43,690 bases of DNA, from positions 1 through 43,690 of the forward strand of contig CALGLR010000020.1 of NCBI GenBank assembly GCA_937959395.1. The letters are read 5' to 3'. The notes under the pieces are model-generated. The model searched no databases, was not told where the DNA came from, and was given only the letters and a program-made list of their open reading frames with translations. Made by a program: the position numbers and the translations under genes. Below, piece by piece: positions 8,720 to 17,780 of this stretch (position 1 is its first letter; each line of letters opens with the position of its first letter). The stretch comes from an uncultured Flavobacteriaceae bacterium. GTDB lineage: Bacteria; Bacteroidota; Bacteroidia; Flavobacteriales; Flavobacteriaceae.

Positions 8720-8750
8720 CAAATTTGAGGAAAAGTAAACTATAATCAAA
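8720..8750 (-). promoter_or_regulatory. Promoter of the thi operon (Bacteroidota type)
   Basis: Minus-strand TTTG (8750-8747), exactly 19 bases, then CAAATTTG (8727-8720). Apart from C for T at the first position, this matches the Bacteroidota consensus TTTG-N19-TAnnTTTG. The predicted transcription start falls a few bases before the TPP aptamer, as expected for a riboswitch leader. Confidence 0.7.
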
Positions 8751-8889
8751 GATTTTTGATTAATTAATTTGCTAAAAGATGTTAATTAAGAGTTTGTATT
8801 TTTATCATTTTATTGAGATAGAAATATATCCAAGATTCCGAGATCTTCTAGGTTTTTAAAACATGGAAGGTCTAATGGAAAAATTCTTT

Positions 8890-8897
8890 TATTTTTG
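8890..8897 (+). promoter_or_regulatory. Candidate -7 box upstream of the SprT-like gene
   Basis: TATTTTTG matches TAnnTTTG and lies 5 bases before the ATG at 8903. No TTTG is found 19 bases upstream, so only half of the promoter pattern is supported, and the leader would be nearly absent. The rest of 8751-8889 shows nothing recognisable. Confidence 0.35.
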
Positions 8898-8902
8898 CAA
8901 TA

Positions 8903-9517
8903 ATGGAAAACACACTTCGGTCTTATATAAATGCATCTGCATTGCCTCAAGTTCTATCGCTATTAGAATGCGATAATTTAAGTGTTTTAGTTAAGAAAGA
9001 ACGTAAAACGCGGCATGGAGATTATAGACAGTTACCAGGGGGAAAACACCAGATTACAATAAACTCTAATCTTAATGAATTTCGTTTTTTAATAACCCTT
9101 ATTCATGAGGTTGCACATTTTGAAGCTTATAAAAATTTCGGAAAATATATAAAACCGCATGGTAAAGAATGGAAACAAACGTTTCAACATTTAATGTTGC
9201 CATTTTTAAATCCAGAAGTCTTTCCATCGACTATTTTACCCCTTTTAGCGAATCATTTTAAAAATCCGAAAGCGTCTAGTGATACAGATGCAAAATTATC
9301 TTTAGCTTTAAAGCAGTATGATGCGCCAAATGATAAAACTTATGTTTTTGAAGTGCCTTTAGGGAGTGATTTTAAAATGTATAATGGTCGTGTTTTTAAA
9401 AGGGGTAGTAAGCGGGTAAAACGTTATGAGTGTATTGAAGTAAGAACAGGAAGACTTTATTTGTTTAACCCTAATGCGGAAGTAGAAACTATTCCTTCGA
9501 AGGAAGGAATCTTATGA
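8903..9517 (+). CDS. SprT-like zinc metalloprotein
   Basis: 204-residue member of the SprT/Spartan-like family. The zinc-protease motif HEVAHFEAY lies near residue 70, with a further His in KPHGKEWK about 20 residues on, the arrangement HExxH...H of the family. The C-terminal part (YVFEVPLGSDFKMYNGRVFKRG) lacks the four cysteines of a zinc ribbon that many SprT proteins carry. Bacterial SprT has no settled role; a protease acting on DNA-bound proteins is inferred from eukaryotic Spartan only. It is divergent from the thi operon and upstream of the mannose-1-phosphate guanylyltransferase gene on the same strand. Confidence 0.85.
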   Translation: MENTLRSYINASALPQVLSLLECDNLSVLVKKERKTRHGDYRQLPGGKHQITINSNLNEFRFLITLIHEVAHFEAYKNFGKYIKPHGKEWKQTFQHLMLPFLNPEVFPSTILPLLANHFKNPKASSDTDAKLSLALKQYDAPNDKTYVFEVPLGSDFKMYNGRVFKRGSKRVKRYECIEVRTGRLYLFNPNAEVETIPSKEGIL

Positions 9518-9666
9518 TGGAATTGTAATTATAAATATAAAAAATAGTATCTTGAGTATTATAATTTTTAGATGAAGATTAATATAAAAATTTAAATCGC
9601 GTTTGTGGGTAAATACAAAGAAATAATTACAGAATTAAAAAGAGATTCACTTAGGCAGATATTTGT

Positions 9667-10746
9667 ATGAACAATAACTATTATGCTATTTTAATGGCCG
9701 GAGGAGTGGGGTCTCGATTTTGGCCTGTAAGTACACAGGATTTTCCAAAACAGTTTCACGATATGTTGGGAACTGGAGATACTTTAATTCAAAAAACCTT
9801 CAATCGATTATCAAAATTAATTCCAAAGGAAAATATTTTCATATTAACAAACGAACGTTATAATGATCTTGTTTTTGAGCAACTACCTGGTGTAACCCAT
9901 CGCCAAGTGGTTTTAGAACCTGCAATGCGTAATACTGCACCTTGTATTTTATATGCGGCATTGAAAATACAAAAGGAAAACCCTGAAGCGGTTATGATTG
10001 TTGCTCCAAGCGATCATTGGATAGAAGATGAAGATGCGTTTATAGGTAATGTAAAACAAGCATTTAATTTTTGCGAGAAGAGCGAATCATTAATGACTCT
10101 AGGTATTACACCCACTTTTCCTAATACTGGTTATGGTTACATTGAATATAATAAAGAGTCTACAGATGCTATAAAACCTGTGAATCAATTTCGAGAAAAA
10201 CCAGATTACGATACTGCAAAATCATTTTTGTCGCAAGGTAATTTTTTATGGAATGCAGGGATTTTTATGTGGAGTGTTAAAACCGTTTTGAAAGCGTTTC
10301 AAAATAATCAACCAGAACTTTATGAATTATTAGAAAAAGGAATCCCAACATATAATACCGATTTTGAAGATGATTTTATAAGAGATAATTATGCGAAAGC
10401 AGAGAATATTTCTATTGATTATGCGGTAATGGAAAAATCAAAAAACGTATATGTTATACCAGCAACTTTTGATTGGAATGATCTTGGAACTTGGGGTAGT
10501 TTATATGATAAATTAGATAAGGATGAAGCTAATAATGCCGTTGTTAATTCAAGAACTTTAACTGAAGATGCCTCTGGTAATATGATTAGAACAGCAACAA
10601 ATAAAATTGTAGTTGTTGATGGATTACACGATTATATTATTGTGGATAAAGAGGAGGTTTTGCTTATTTTTCCTAAGACAAAAGAACAAGACATTAAAAA
10701 AGTATTACAAAAAGTAAAGGATAAATATGGAGATGAGAATGGATAA
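9667..10746 (+). CDS. manC: Mannose-1-phosphate guanylyltransferase
   Basis: Makes GDP-mannose from mannose 1-phosphate and GTP for glycan and exopolysaccharide synthesis. The nucleotidyltransferase signature GGVGSRFWPVS is at residues 13-23, followed by PKQF, the base-binding VLEPAMRNTAPC, VMIVAPSDHWI and the sugar-binding FREKPD. At 359 residues it is the short form lacking the C-terminal phosphomannose isomerase domain of bifunctional ManC. It follows the SprT-like gene after 149 bases, in which no gene is seen. Confidence 0.92.
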   Translation: MNNNYYAILMAGGVGSRFWPVSTQDFPKQFHDMLGTGDTLIQKTFNRLSKLIPKENIFILTNERYNDLVFEQLPGVTHRQVVLEPAMRNTAPCILYAALKIQKENPEAVMIVAPSDHWIEDEDAFIGNVKQAFNFCEKSESLMTLGITPTFPNTGYGYIEYNKESTDAIKPVNQFREKPDYDTAKSFLSQGNFLWNAGIFMWSVKTVLKAFQNNQPELYELLEKGIPTYNTDFEDDFIRDNYAKAENISIDYAVMEKSKNVYVIPATFDWNDLGTWGSLYDKLDKDEANNAVVNSRTLTEDASGNMIRTATNKIVVVDGLHDYIIVDKEEVLLIFPKTKEQDIKKVLQKVKDKYGDENG

Positions 10747-10851
10747 GCGCTCATTAAAATAATTTGTCCACTAAACATAAACCAATTTAAGATTTTTAGT
10801 TTTTATTCCCGATTGCTAAAAACTAGCTATTAAATTCTAACGACTAGTAAA

Positions 10852-12330
10852 ATGGAAGAAAATAAATTTAATTTCTCTGATGAGGAAGAACAAAAAGCGC
10901 AAGCTGTAGAGGAAACCAAAGAAGCAGTAAAAAAAGATGCCAAAGGCTTAATAGGAAGTATCAAATCTTTTTTTTCGGAACTATTAGGTTTTGCTCATGA
11001 CACAGATCGTGATGCGACAATTGAAGCCATAAAAGGAGATATACCTCTTAAAGGAGCTACAGCATGGATTTTAATATGCTCGATATTTGTAGCCTCGATA
11101 GGTTTAAATGCAAATTCAACAGCAGTAGTTATTGGAGCCATGTTAATTTCGCCATTAATGGGACCTATTTTAGGAATAGGTTTGTCATTAGCGATAAACG
11201 ATATTGATACGCTTAGGAAGTCATTTGTGAATTTTGGCGTCATGATTATTTTAAGTGTATTAACGGCGTATTTATTTTTTAAATTCTTTCCTTTACAAGA
11301 AGATTCTTCAGAGCTATTAGCAAGAACGAAACCCGATATTAGAGATGTATTGATTGCTTTTTTTGGAGGATTAGCTTTAATTATTGCACGAACCAAGAAA
11401 GGAACTATTGCTTCTGTAATATTTGGTGTAGCCATAGCCACAGCTTTAATGCCTCCATTATGTACGGTTGGCTTTGGTTTAGCTAAAGGCGGTGTGAAAG
11501 GCTTGACATATGCAGGAGGTGCGATGTATTTGTTTATAATAAATACCGTTTTTATAGCTTTAGCGACGTTTTTAGTGTTAAAAATATTGCGATTTCCAAT
11601 GCTTAAATATGCGAATTCAGCAAAGCGTAAACGTATTGCAAGATTTGCTTCGTTTGTGGCTGTTTTAGTTATGATTTTTCCAATTATGACTTTTTTAAAG
11701 GTTCTTAAAGAAACAAAGTTTCAACAAGATTATAATGATTTCATAGAAAACAAAATAATGTCTAATAACGATTTGTGGTTACAAAGACACATTCTAAAAC
11801 CGGAAACAGGTGAAATTAGTTTGTTTTTTAATGGAGAGGTTTCGAATTCTACAGAGACTTTTCTTAATAATGAATTAAAATCATATGCGAACATAGGTGG
11901 TTTTAAGTTAGATATTAATGCAAATGAAACACGAAGTGCAGACCGATTATCTAAATCCTTAGATCGTGCATATAACGATTTGGATAGAAAAGATAATGTG
12001 ATTTCTGGATTGCAAAAACAAATAGAAGGACTTCAAGAAGAGGTGACTAATTTAAATAAGCAATTAGAACAAAAATCTAATGTAAAATCGAGTGTGTCAT
12101 TTACTACTTTGGCTAAAGATGCCAAAATAAGATTTAAAGATTTAGAATATTTTAGTTATGCAAAAATGTTAGAGTCTAAAGATTTTATTAAAGTAGACAC
12201 AGTAACAGTAGCTCATTTAAAATGGAATACAAAACTTACAGATAGTGTCAAAACAATTAAAGAAAAAGAGCTAAACAATTGGCTTAAAAAAGAACTAAAA
12301 ACTAAGAGAATCGTATTAAAGCGGAATTAA
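10852..12330 (+). CDS. DUF389 family membrane protein with C-terminal coiled-coil domain
   Basis: 492 residues. An acidic, charged N-terminus (~60 residues) is followed by a membrane domain with about seven hydrophobic segments between residues ~68 and 280. This domain carries the DUF389 pattern: NSTAVVIGAMLISPLMGPILGIG, then GLALIIARTKKGT and IATALMPPLCTVGFGLA. After the last segment, about 200 soluble residues include a coiled coil at ~376-412. DUF389 proteins have no established function; transport is often guessed from the membrane fold. Strand and spacing (105 bases) allow cotranscription with manC. Confidence 0.85.
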   Translation: MEENKFNFSDEEEQKAQAVEETKEAVKKDAKGLIGSIKSFFSELLGFAHDTDRDATIEAIKGDIPLKGATAWILICSIFVASIGLNANSTAVVIGAMLISPLMGPILGIGLSLAINDIDTLRKSFVNFGVMIILSVLTAYLFFKFFPLQEDSSELLARTKPDIRDVLIAFFGGLALIIARTKKGTIASVIFGVAIATALMPPLCTVGFGLAKGGVKGLTYAGGAMYLFIINTVFIALATFLVLKILRFPMLKYANSAKRKRIARFASFVAVLVMIFPIMTFLKVLKETKFQQDYNDFIENKIMSNNDLWLQRHILKPETGEISLFFNGEVSNSTETFLNNELKSYANIGGFKLDINANETRSADRLSKSLDRAYNDLDRKDNVISGLQKQIEGLQEEVTNLNKQLEQKSNVKSSVSFTTLAKDAKIRFKDLEYFSYAKMLESKDFIKVDTVTVAHLKWNTKLTDSVKTIKEKELNNWLKKELKTKRIVLKRN

Positions 12331-12356
12331 TTAATTTACCTGATATTATTAAAGAC

Positions 12357-12395
12357 GACACTATCTTAAAAACGTATAGCTTTTAGTATAGTGTC
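12357..12395. terminator. Hairpin between convergent genes
   Basis: GACACTAT (12357-12364) pairs with ATAGTGTC (12388-12395) across a 23-base loop region that may itself fold. It lies between the convergent DUF389 and sulfatase genes, where termination is expected. There is no long T-run on either side, so confidence is modest. Confidence 0.45.
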
Positions 12396-12421
12396 TAGGA
12401 TATTATAAATTCTATGTATTA

Positions 12422-14185
12422 CTAATTAACAACTAGTTGTTTGTTAAATGTTTTGTTTCCAACAGTAACTTTTACGAAATAGTTTCCTTTTGATATATTA
12501 GAATTCAAAGTAAGTACAGCTTTGTCGGCTTCTTTTGATAAATTTTTCTCCATTTGAACAGTTCGTCCTAATGCATCATATATTATAACATTAACTTCAT
12601 CTAATACTTTCTCGTTAAACATAATTGAAAGCTGTGATTCTGAAATAGGATTTGGATAAATACGACCTATAGTCTTTTGGTTAAGTTTAATATCTTCAAT
12701 AGATAAAGTAGTGAACCCATTAAAAGTTATATCTTGCCAAAGTGTTGTATTTGAAGGGTTATTGTTACTATGATTATTAAACCATGACGTTGCTGCTCCA
12801 GAAGAATGAAAAAAATCAGGCTCCACATTTGTTAATGACCATAAATAAGCATCATTAATCATTTCTTCTAAAATGTCTTTATAAGCAGGATCGGTACTTA
12901 AATCTTCTGCATTATTTTCACCTATATTAGTGTTTAGGTCAAAGAGAAACCATGATCCATTTCCACTGCTATAAGCTTTTAAATTATCTCGCCTTATACC
13001 TACATTGTTAAGCGTTCTGTGTCGTATTGAATATATAGATTCACCATCACGTGTATTTGTATTATTAATAACATTATTTATAATATTCTTTCCATCAATT
13101 TCCTTTCCAGCTGGTATCGTACCTCCAGCAAGGTTTACAAATGTTGGATAGAGATCTAGTGCAGATACATTATAATCAAAAGTTGCTCCAGCAGGAATTT
13201 GATTAGGCCAATGCATAAACATAGGTACTCGAAAACCACCCTCATAGGTATCGCCTTTATCACCTCTTAGAAGACCATTATTCGCGCCAGCATAATTTTG
13301 GTGAGTTTCAGATTTACCTCCATTATCACTCATAAATACAATTAAAGTATTATCAAATTCACCATTTGCTACTAAAGCATCTACAAGTTTTTTAACACCT
13401 CTGTCTACAGCGTAAACCATAGCGGCATAATTGTGGCGATTATTATTTGTATATGTATATGAATATGGCGGATTTGTTAGAATTGCCTTGTCTGAATTTA
13501 GAGCTTGAAGTGGAGTATGTGGCGCATTATAGGACATGAAAAGAAAAAAAGGATCACTATCATCTGTTTCAGCATTATTAATAAACTCAACACCTTTGTC
13601 TGAAAATAAATCGGTAATATAAAGTCCATTGGGTTCACCAGCTAAATTTTCATTTTCTCTTAAAGGACTAGTATAGTATTGAGTACCTCCAGTTGTTGCA
13701 CCAGTGGTATAAACATGTCCTCCGAAAAGCATGCCGTAAAAATAATCAAAACCTCTTTGATTTGGTCTATATCCATCAGGTTGGCCCAGATGCCATTTTC
13801 CTATGACTCCTGTATTATATCCTTCGTTTTGTAATGCAGTGCTAAAAAAAGTTTCAGATAATGTTACTCCATTACTCGCATCGGCATCACTTAAATTGAA
13901 TTGAGCGCCAAATTCATGTGGGTATCTGCCAGTCATTATACCAGCTCTACTTGGACCACAGAATGGGTGTGCCGCATATGCAGAAGAGAAAATGGTTCCA
14001 TTTGCTGCTAAATTATCTAAATTAGGTGTTGCGATGTCTTCAGCCCCATTATTAAAACCTACATCTGCATATCCAAGATCATCTGTTAAAATAAAAACAA
14101 TATTAGGAGATTGGCTATAATTTTTAAAGTTTGAAAAAATTAATATAAATAAAAATATAAAAACCTGTTTATTAGTGACTTGCAT
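12422..14185 (-). CDS. Secreted sulfatase with T9SS type A sorting domain
   Basis: Type I sulfatase exported through Sec and the type IX system. Signal peptide at residues 1-25 ending in YSQ. The metal-binding start IVFILTDDLGYADVGF follows. The activation motif C-G-P-S-R begins at Cys76, so the enzyme needs conversion of that Cys to formylglycine, and the adjacent segment is TGRYPHEFG. GKWHLGQ and LIVFMSDNGG are further metal and sulfate ligand regions. The last ~75 residues start IYPNPISESQ and end FNKQLVVN, a typical T9SS type A tail for outer-membrane passage. The substrate is probably a sulfated glycan, but it cannot be read from the sequence. No polysaccharide-utilisation genes lie next to it. 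Confidence 0.9.
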   Translation of the reverse strand: MQVTNKQVFIFLFILIFSNFKNYSQSPNIVFILTDDLGYADVGFNNGAEDIATPNLDNLAANGTIFSSAYAAHPFCGPSRAGIMTGRYPHEFGAQFNLSDADASNGVTLSETFFSTALQNEGYNTGVIGKWHLGQPDGYRPNQRGFDYFYGMLFGGHVYTTGATTGGTQYYTSPLRENENLAGEPNGLYITDLFSDKGVEFINNAETDDSDPFFLFMSYNAPHTPLQALNSDKAILTNPPYSYTYTNNNRHNYAAMVYAVDRGVKKLVDALVANGEFDNTLIVFMSDNGGKSETHQNYAGANNGLLRGDKGDTYEGGFRVPMFMHWPNQIPAGATFDYNVSALDLYPTFVNLAGGTIPAGKEIDGKNIINNVINNTNTRDGESIYSIRHRTLNNVGIRRDNLKAYSSGNGSWFLFDLNTNIGENNAEDLSTDPAYKDILEEMINDAYLWSLTNVEPDFFHSSGAATSWFNNHSNNNPSNTTLWQDITFNGFTTLSIEDIKLNQKTIGRIYPNPISESQLSIMFNEKVLDEVNVIIYDALGRTVQMEKNLSKEADKAVLTLNSNISKGNYFVKVTVGNKTFNKQLVVN

Positions 14186-14288
14186 TTTTTTTGTATTTAA
14201 TTTTAAAAAAATAAATATACAAGATTATTAATGGAGAAGTAGATCTTTATTTATCTGCGATCTATACTTTTTTACCCTGTTTATGAGA

Positions 14289-15056
14289 CTATTGGTTTTC
14301 TTCTAAATACATTTTTCTAACTTTCTTAAAGAGATTAGAAGAATATACAAAGTCGGTTACGACTTCATTATCGGTTCTAAAAATAGTTTCTTTAGATCCT
14401 TCCCAGGCTTTCAATCCATCTTTGAGGAAGACTATTTTCTCACCAATTTCCATTACCGAATTCATATCGTGAGAATTAATTACTGTTGTAATTTGATATT
14501 CGTCAGTAATTTCTTGAATTAAATTATCTATAACAATAGCCGTTTTAGGATCCAAACCAGAGTTTGGTTCATCGCAAAACAGGTATTTAGGTTTATTAAC
14601 AATAGCTCTAGCTATGGCAACGCGTTTTTGCATACCTCCAGAAGCTTCTGCTGGAAATTTATGATGAGCGTTTTCTAGGTTTACACGTTTTAAAACAAAA
14701 TCTGCACGGTCAAGCATTTCTTCTTTAGACATTTTTGTAAACATACGAAGCGGAAACATTACATTTTCTGCAATGGTCATTGAATCGAATAAAGCACTGC
14801 CTTGAAATACCATGCCTATATCTGCTCGAACATCTCTTTTTTTGTCTTCAGATAATTGCGCAAATATTTTTCCATCGTATGAAATACTGCCTTGCTCATA
14901 ATTAAAAAGACCAAGTAAACATTTAAGAAATACTGTTTTTCCAGAGCCACTTTGTCCAATAATTAGATTCGTTTTTCCTTTTTCAAAAGTGGTCGTTATT
15001 CCTTTTAATATATGGGCTTCACCAAACGATTTATTAAGATCTTTTACTTCTATCAT
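14289..15056 (-). CDS. mlaF: ABC transporter ATP-binding protein, MlaF-like
   Basis: ATPase of an MCE-type phospholipid transporter that moves lipids between the inner and outer membranes. Walker A GQSGSGKT near residue 34, signature ASGGMQKR, Walker B YLFCDEPNSGLDP and the switch NSHDM are all intact over 255 residues. The signature form SGGMQ(K/R)R and the partner gene identify the MlaF/MceG group. Its start overlaps the stop of the permease gene by one base (TAATG), so translation is coupled. Confidence 0.9.
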   Translation of the reverse strand: MIEVKDLNKSFGEAHILKGITTTFEKGKTNLIIGQSGSGKTVFLKCLLGLFNYEQGSISYDGKIFAQLSEDKKRDVRADIGMVFQGSALFDSMTIAENVMFPLRMFTKMSKEEMLDRADFVLKRVNLENAHHKFPAEASGGMQKRVAIARAIVNKPKYLFCDEPNSGLDPKTAIVIDNLIQEITDEYQITTVINSHDMNSVMEIGEKIVFLKDGLKAWEGSKETIFRTDNEVVTDFVYSSNLFKKVRKMYLEENQ

Positions 15057-15793
15057 TAGCTTAAAAGGAGTTGAGTTAATATATAATTAAGAAGTATAAT
15101 CACAACACTTGTCCAAACAAAAGAAGTGGTACTCGCTTTACCAACTTCTAATGCACCACCTTTCATAAAATAACCATGATAAGCAGGTACTGTTGCTAAA
15201 ACAAAGGCAAATAAGAATGTTTTTAAAAAAGCATAAACAATATGAAAAGGAATAAAATCGATCTGTATTCCCATAATATAATCATCGATACTAGCATAAC
15301 CTCCATAAACACATGCGACTAATCCTCCTACAATTCCTAAAAACATAGCAATAGAAATTACAAAAGGATAAAGAGATAAGGCTATAAATTTTGGAAAAAC
15401 CAGATAATTTATTGAGTTAATACCCATTACTTCTAATGCGTCTATTTGTTCAGTAACTCTCATAGTACCTATACTGGATGTAATAAAAGACCCAACTTTA
15501 CCCGCCATAATAACAGAAATAAAAGTGGGCGCAAATTCTAATATTACAGATTGTCTTGTTGCAAAACCAACTAGGTATTTTGGAATTAAAGGATTATCAA
15601 TATTTAAGGCTGTTTGTATAGTGACAACACTGCCAACAAAAAATGAAATAAAAGCAACAATTCCAATAGAGCCAATTACAAGATCATCAATGTCTTTAAG
15701 AATAAGTTCTTTCATAACAGACCATTTGGTCATTTTACGAAACATTTCTAAAATCATTAAAAAATACGATCCAATATTATGTAGGTACTGCAT
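15056..15793 (-). CDS. mlaE: ABC transporter permease, MlaE-like
   Basis: 245-residue inner-membrane permease of the MlaE family. About five hydrophobic segments are seen, with the conserved IGIVAFISFFVGSVVTIQTALN early, the central GKVGSFITSSIGTMRVTEQIDALEVMG (the family's cytosolic coupling loop) and GGLVACVYGG. It partners MlaF in lipid transport. No mlaD (MCE domain) gene is next to the pair in this window; in E. coli mlaD directly follows mlaE. The 290-base gap upstream (15794-16083) is AT-rich and also holds the region in front of the phosphatase gene. Confidence 0.9.
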   Translation of the reverse strand: MQYLHNIGSYFLMILEMFRKMTKWSVMKELILKDIDDLVIGSIGIVAFISFFVGSVVTIQTALNIDNPLIPKYLVGFATRQSVILEFAPTFISVIMAGKVGSFITSSIGTMRVTEQIDALEVMGINSINYLVFPKFIALSLYPFVISIAMFLGIVGGLVACVYGGYASIDDYIMGIQIDFIPFHIVYAFLKTFLFAFVLATVPAYHGYFMKGGALEVGKASTTSFVWTSVVIILLNYILTQLLLS

Positions 15794-16024
15794 AGTCTAT
15801 TTTGATCCTGCTAAAGTATGAAACATCCATGACTTAAATTTAATACATAAAAAAATAATTAAATAGATGTTCTATGTTAAGAATAAAAAATAATTAATAT
15901 AAACGCATTAAATAAGCCATAATAATTTGGATTTAAACACTTAAAAATGATTAATAAGTATTCCTTTAGGGAATTATAAAACGAATACAGATAAAATAAA
16001 AAGAGTAGTGTATTTAACGATAAA

Positions 16025-16058
16025 TTTGAATGAATACGTTTCAAAAGATGTATTTTTG
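16025..16058 (+). promoter_or_regulatory. Candidate promoter of the PafA-like phosphatase gene
   Basis: TTTG (16025-16028), 22 bases, then TATTTTTG (16051-16058), a perfect -7 box of Bacteroidota type with a spacer about three bases longer than ideal. The ATG lies 25 bases downstream. No Pho-box-like repeat was recognised. Confidence 0.45.
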
Positions 16059-16083
16059 AAACCTAAAATTTAAGTAATTTATT

Positions 16084-17736
16084 ATGAGGTTATTATTAAC
16101 CCTGTTAGTATTTGTATTATTCTCAGATTGTACTGCGCAAAGCAATAGTATTCAGTTAAAAAAAGAAATATTAAACACCCAACCTAAATTAGTAGTAGGT
16201 ATCGTTGTAGACCAAATGCGTTATGATTATTTAACCCGTTTTTATACTAAATATGGAGAAGGTGGTTTTAAGCGAATGGTTAATGAAGGGTTTAACTGTA
16301 AGAATAATCATTATAATTATATTCCTACTTATACAGGACCAGGACATGCTTCAATATACACAGGAACGACTCCTAAAATGCACGGTATAATTGGGAATAA
16401 TTGGTATGATAAATCACTTGGCGAAATGATATATTGCGCTGAAGATAAAACCGTTATGGCTGTAGGTAGTAATTCTGGTAAAGAGCGTATGTCACCGCAT
16501 AGAATGAAAACTACAACTTTTGCTGATGAAAATAGGCTGTTTACTCAAATGAGAGGTAAAACTATAGGTATATCTATAAAAGATAGAGGTGCCATATTAC
16601 CGGCAGGACATTCTGCAAATGGGGCGTATTGGTTTAGAGGAAAAAATGAAGGTCGATTTATAACAAGTACGTATTATATGAAGTCGTTACCAAAATGGGT
16701 ACAGGATTTTAATAAATCTGATGCAGCTCAAAGTTATATAAAAGTATGGAATACGTTATATGATGTTTCTACATATACAGAGAGTGGTAATGATTTAAAC
16801 GATTTCGAAAATGGTTTTAAAGGAAAAGAAACGGCTACATTTCCATATGATTTTACAAAATTAAAAGATAAAAATGAAGGGTTTGATATTATTAAAGCCT
16901 CACCTTATGGAAATAGTATTGTTACCGATTTCGCCATTGCTGCATTAGATGGAGAAAACTTAGGAAAAGATAATATTACCGATGTTTTAGCAGTAAGTTT
17001 TTCTAGTACGGATTACATAGGGCATAATTTCGGTGTAAACTCAAAAGAGATTCAAGACACTTATTTAAGATTAGATAAAGATTTAGAGCGTTTGTTTAAA
17101 GCTTTAGATGCCAAGGTTGGAGTAGGAGAGTATACTGTTTTTTTAACTTCAGATCACGGTGCAGTTGAGGTGCCATCATATTTAAAAAGTAAAAAAATTC
17201 CTGCGGGTTATTTCGATTCTAAAGGGTTTGAAGAAAAGTTAAAAGCATTTGTTGCAAAACGTTTCGCAGCAAGTGATTTAATAAAGAATATTAGTAATAA
17301 CCAAGTGTTTTTAAATCGAAAAAAAATAGCGTTACTCAATTTAAGCTTAAATGAAATTCAAGAGGCTATTGTAAATACTGTTATTAATTATAAAGATATA
17401 GATAAAGCTTATACGGCAAAAACGATGCGAACAAGTCAATTTACTGATGGTATCGAAAAACTTTTGCAAAATGGTTTTAATCAAAAACGCTCGGGCGATG
17501 TTATTTTTGTTTTAGATCCTGCAGTTATTAGTTATAGCCCCAAAGGGTCTACTCATGGTTCGGGTTTAAATTATGACACACATGTGCCGCTTTTGTTTTA
17601 TGGAAAAGGTATTAAACAAGGTCATACAGTTGTTAAAACAGAAATTATAGATGTAGCACCTACACTATCTGCGCTTTTAGGAATTAATTTTCCTAATGGT
17701 TCTACTGGTAAAGTTTTAGAGTTTGTAATGAAGTAA
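16084..17736 (+). CDS. pafA: Alkaline phosphatase, PafA-like
   Basis: Secreted phosphomonoesterase of the alkaline phosphatase superfamily (PhoX-independent PafA group of Bacteroidota). Signal peptide at residues 1-19 ending CTAQ; a lipoprotein reading with Cys17 is possible, but the Asp before it is unusual. Metal ligand Asp43 is in VVDQMRYD, and the nucleophile is Thr84 in YTGPGHASIYTG. Further zinc-ligand regions are SSTDYIGH, LTSDHGAVE and GSTHGSGLNYDTHVP. Length (550) and order agree with Elizabethkingia-type PafA. It would release phosphate from organic esters in the periplasm or at the surface. It stands alone on its strand behind the candidate promoter at 16025-16058. Confidence 0.9.
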   Translation: MRLLLTLLVFVLFSDCTAQSNSIQLKKEILNTQPKLVVGIVVDQMRYDYLTRFYTKYGEGGFKRMVNEGFNCKNNHYNYIPTYTGPGHASIYTGTTPKMHGIIGNNWYDKSLGEMIYCAEDKTVMAVGSNSGKERMSPHRMKTTTFADENRLFTQMRGKTIGISIKDRGAILPAGHSANGAYWFRGKNEGRFITSTYYMKSLPKWVQDFNKSDAAQSYIKVWNTLYDVSTYTESGNDLNDFENGFKGKETATFPYDFTKLKDKNEGFDIIKASPYGNSIVTDFAIAALDGENLGKDNITDVLAVSFSSTDYIGHNFGVNSKEIQDTYLRLDKDLERLFKALDAKVGVGEYTVFLTSDHGAVEVPSYLKSKKIPAGYFDSKGFEEKLKAFVAKRFAASDLIKNISNNQVFLNRKKIALLNLSLNEIQEAIVNTVINYKDIDKAYTAKTMRTSQFTDGIEKLLQNGFNQKRSGDVIFVLDPAVISYSPKGSTHGSGLNYDTHVPLLFYGKGIKQGHTVVKTEIIDVAPTLSALLGINFPNGSTGKVLEFVMK

Positions 17737-17780
17737 ATGATAATTCTTAATTAAACTATTAAATTTGCTAAAATTTCGAT

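Noticed and set aside
10995-11441. 148-codon open frame on the minus strand inside the DUF389 gene
   Set aside because: It lies wholly opposite a clear membrane protein gene, and its proline/lysine/isoleucine-rich translation resembles no protein family. It is a shadow frame.
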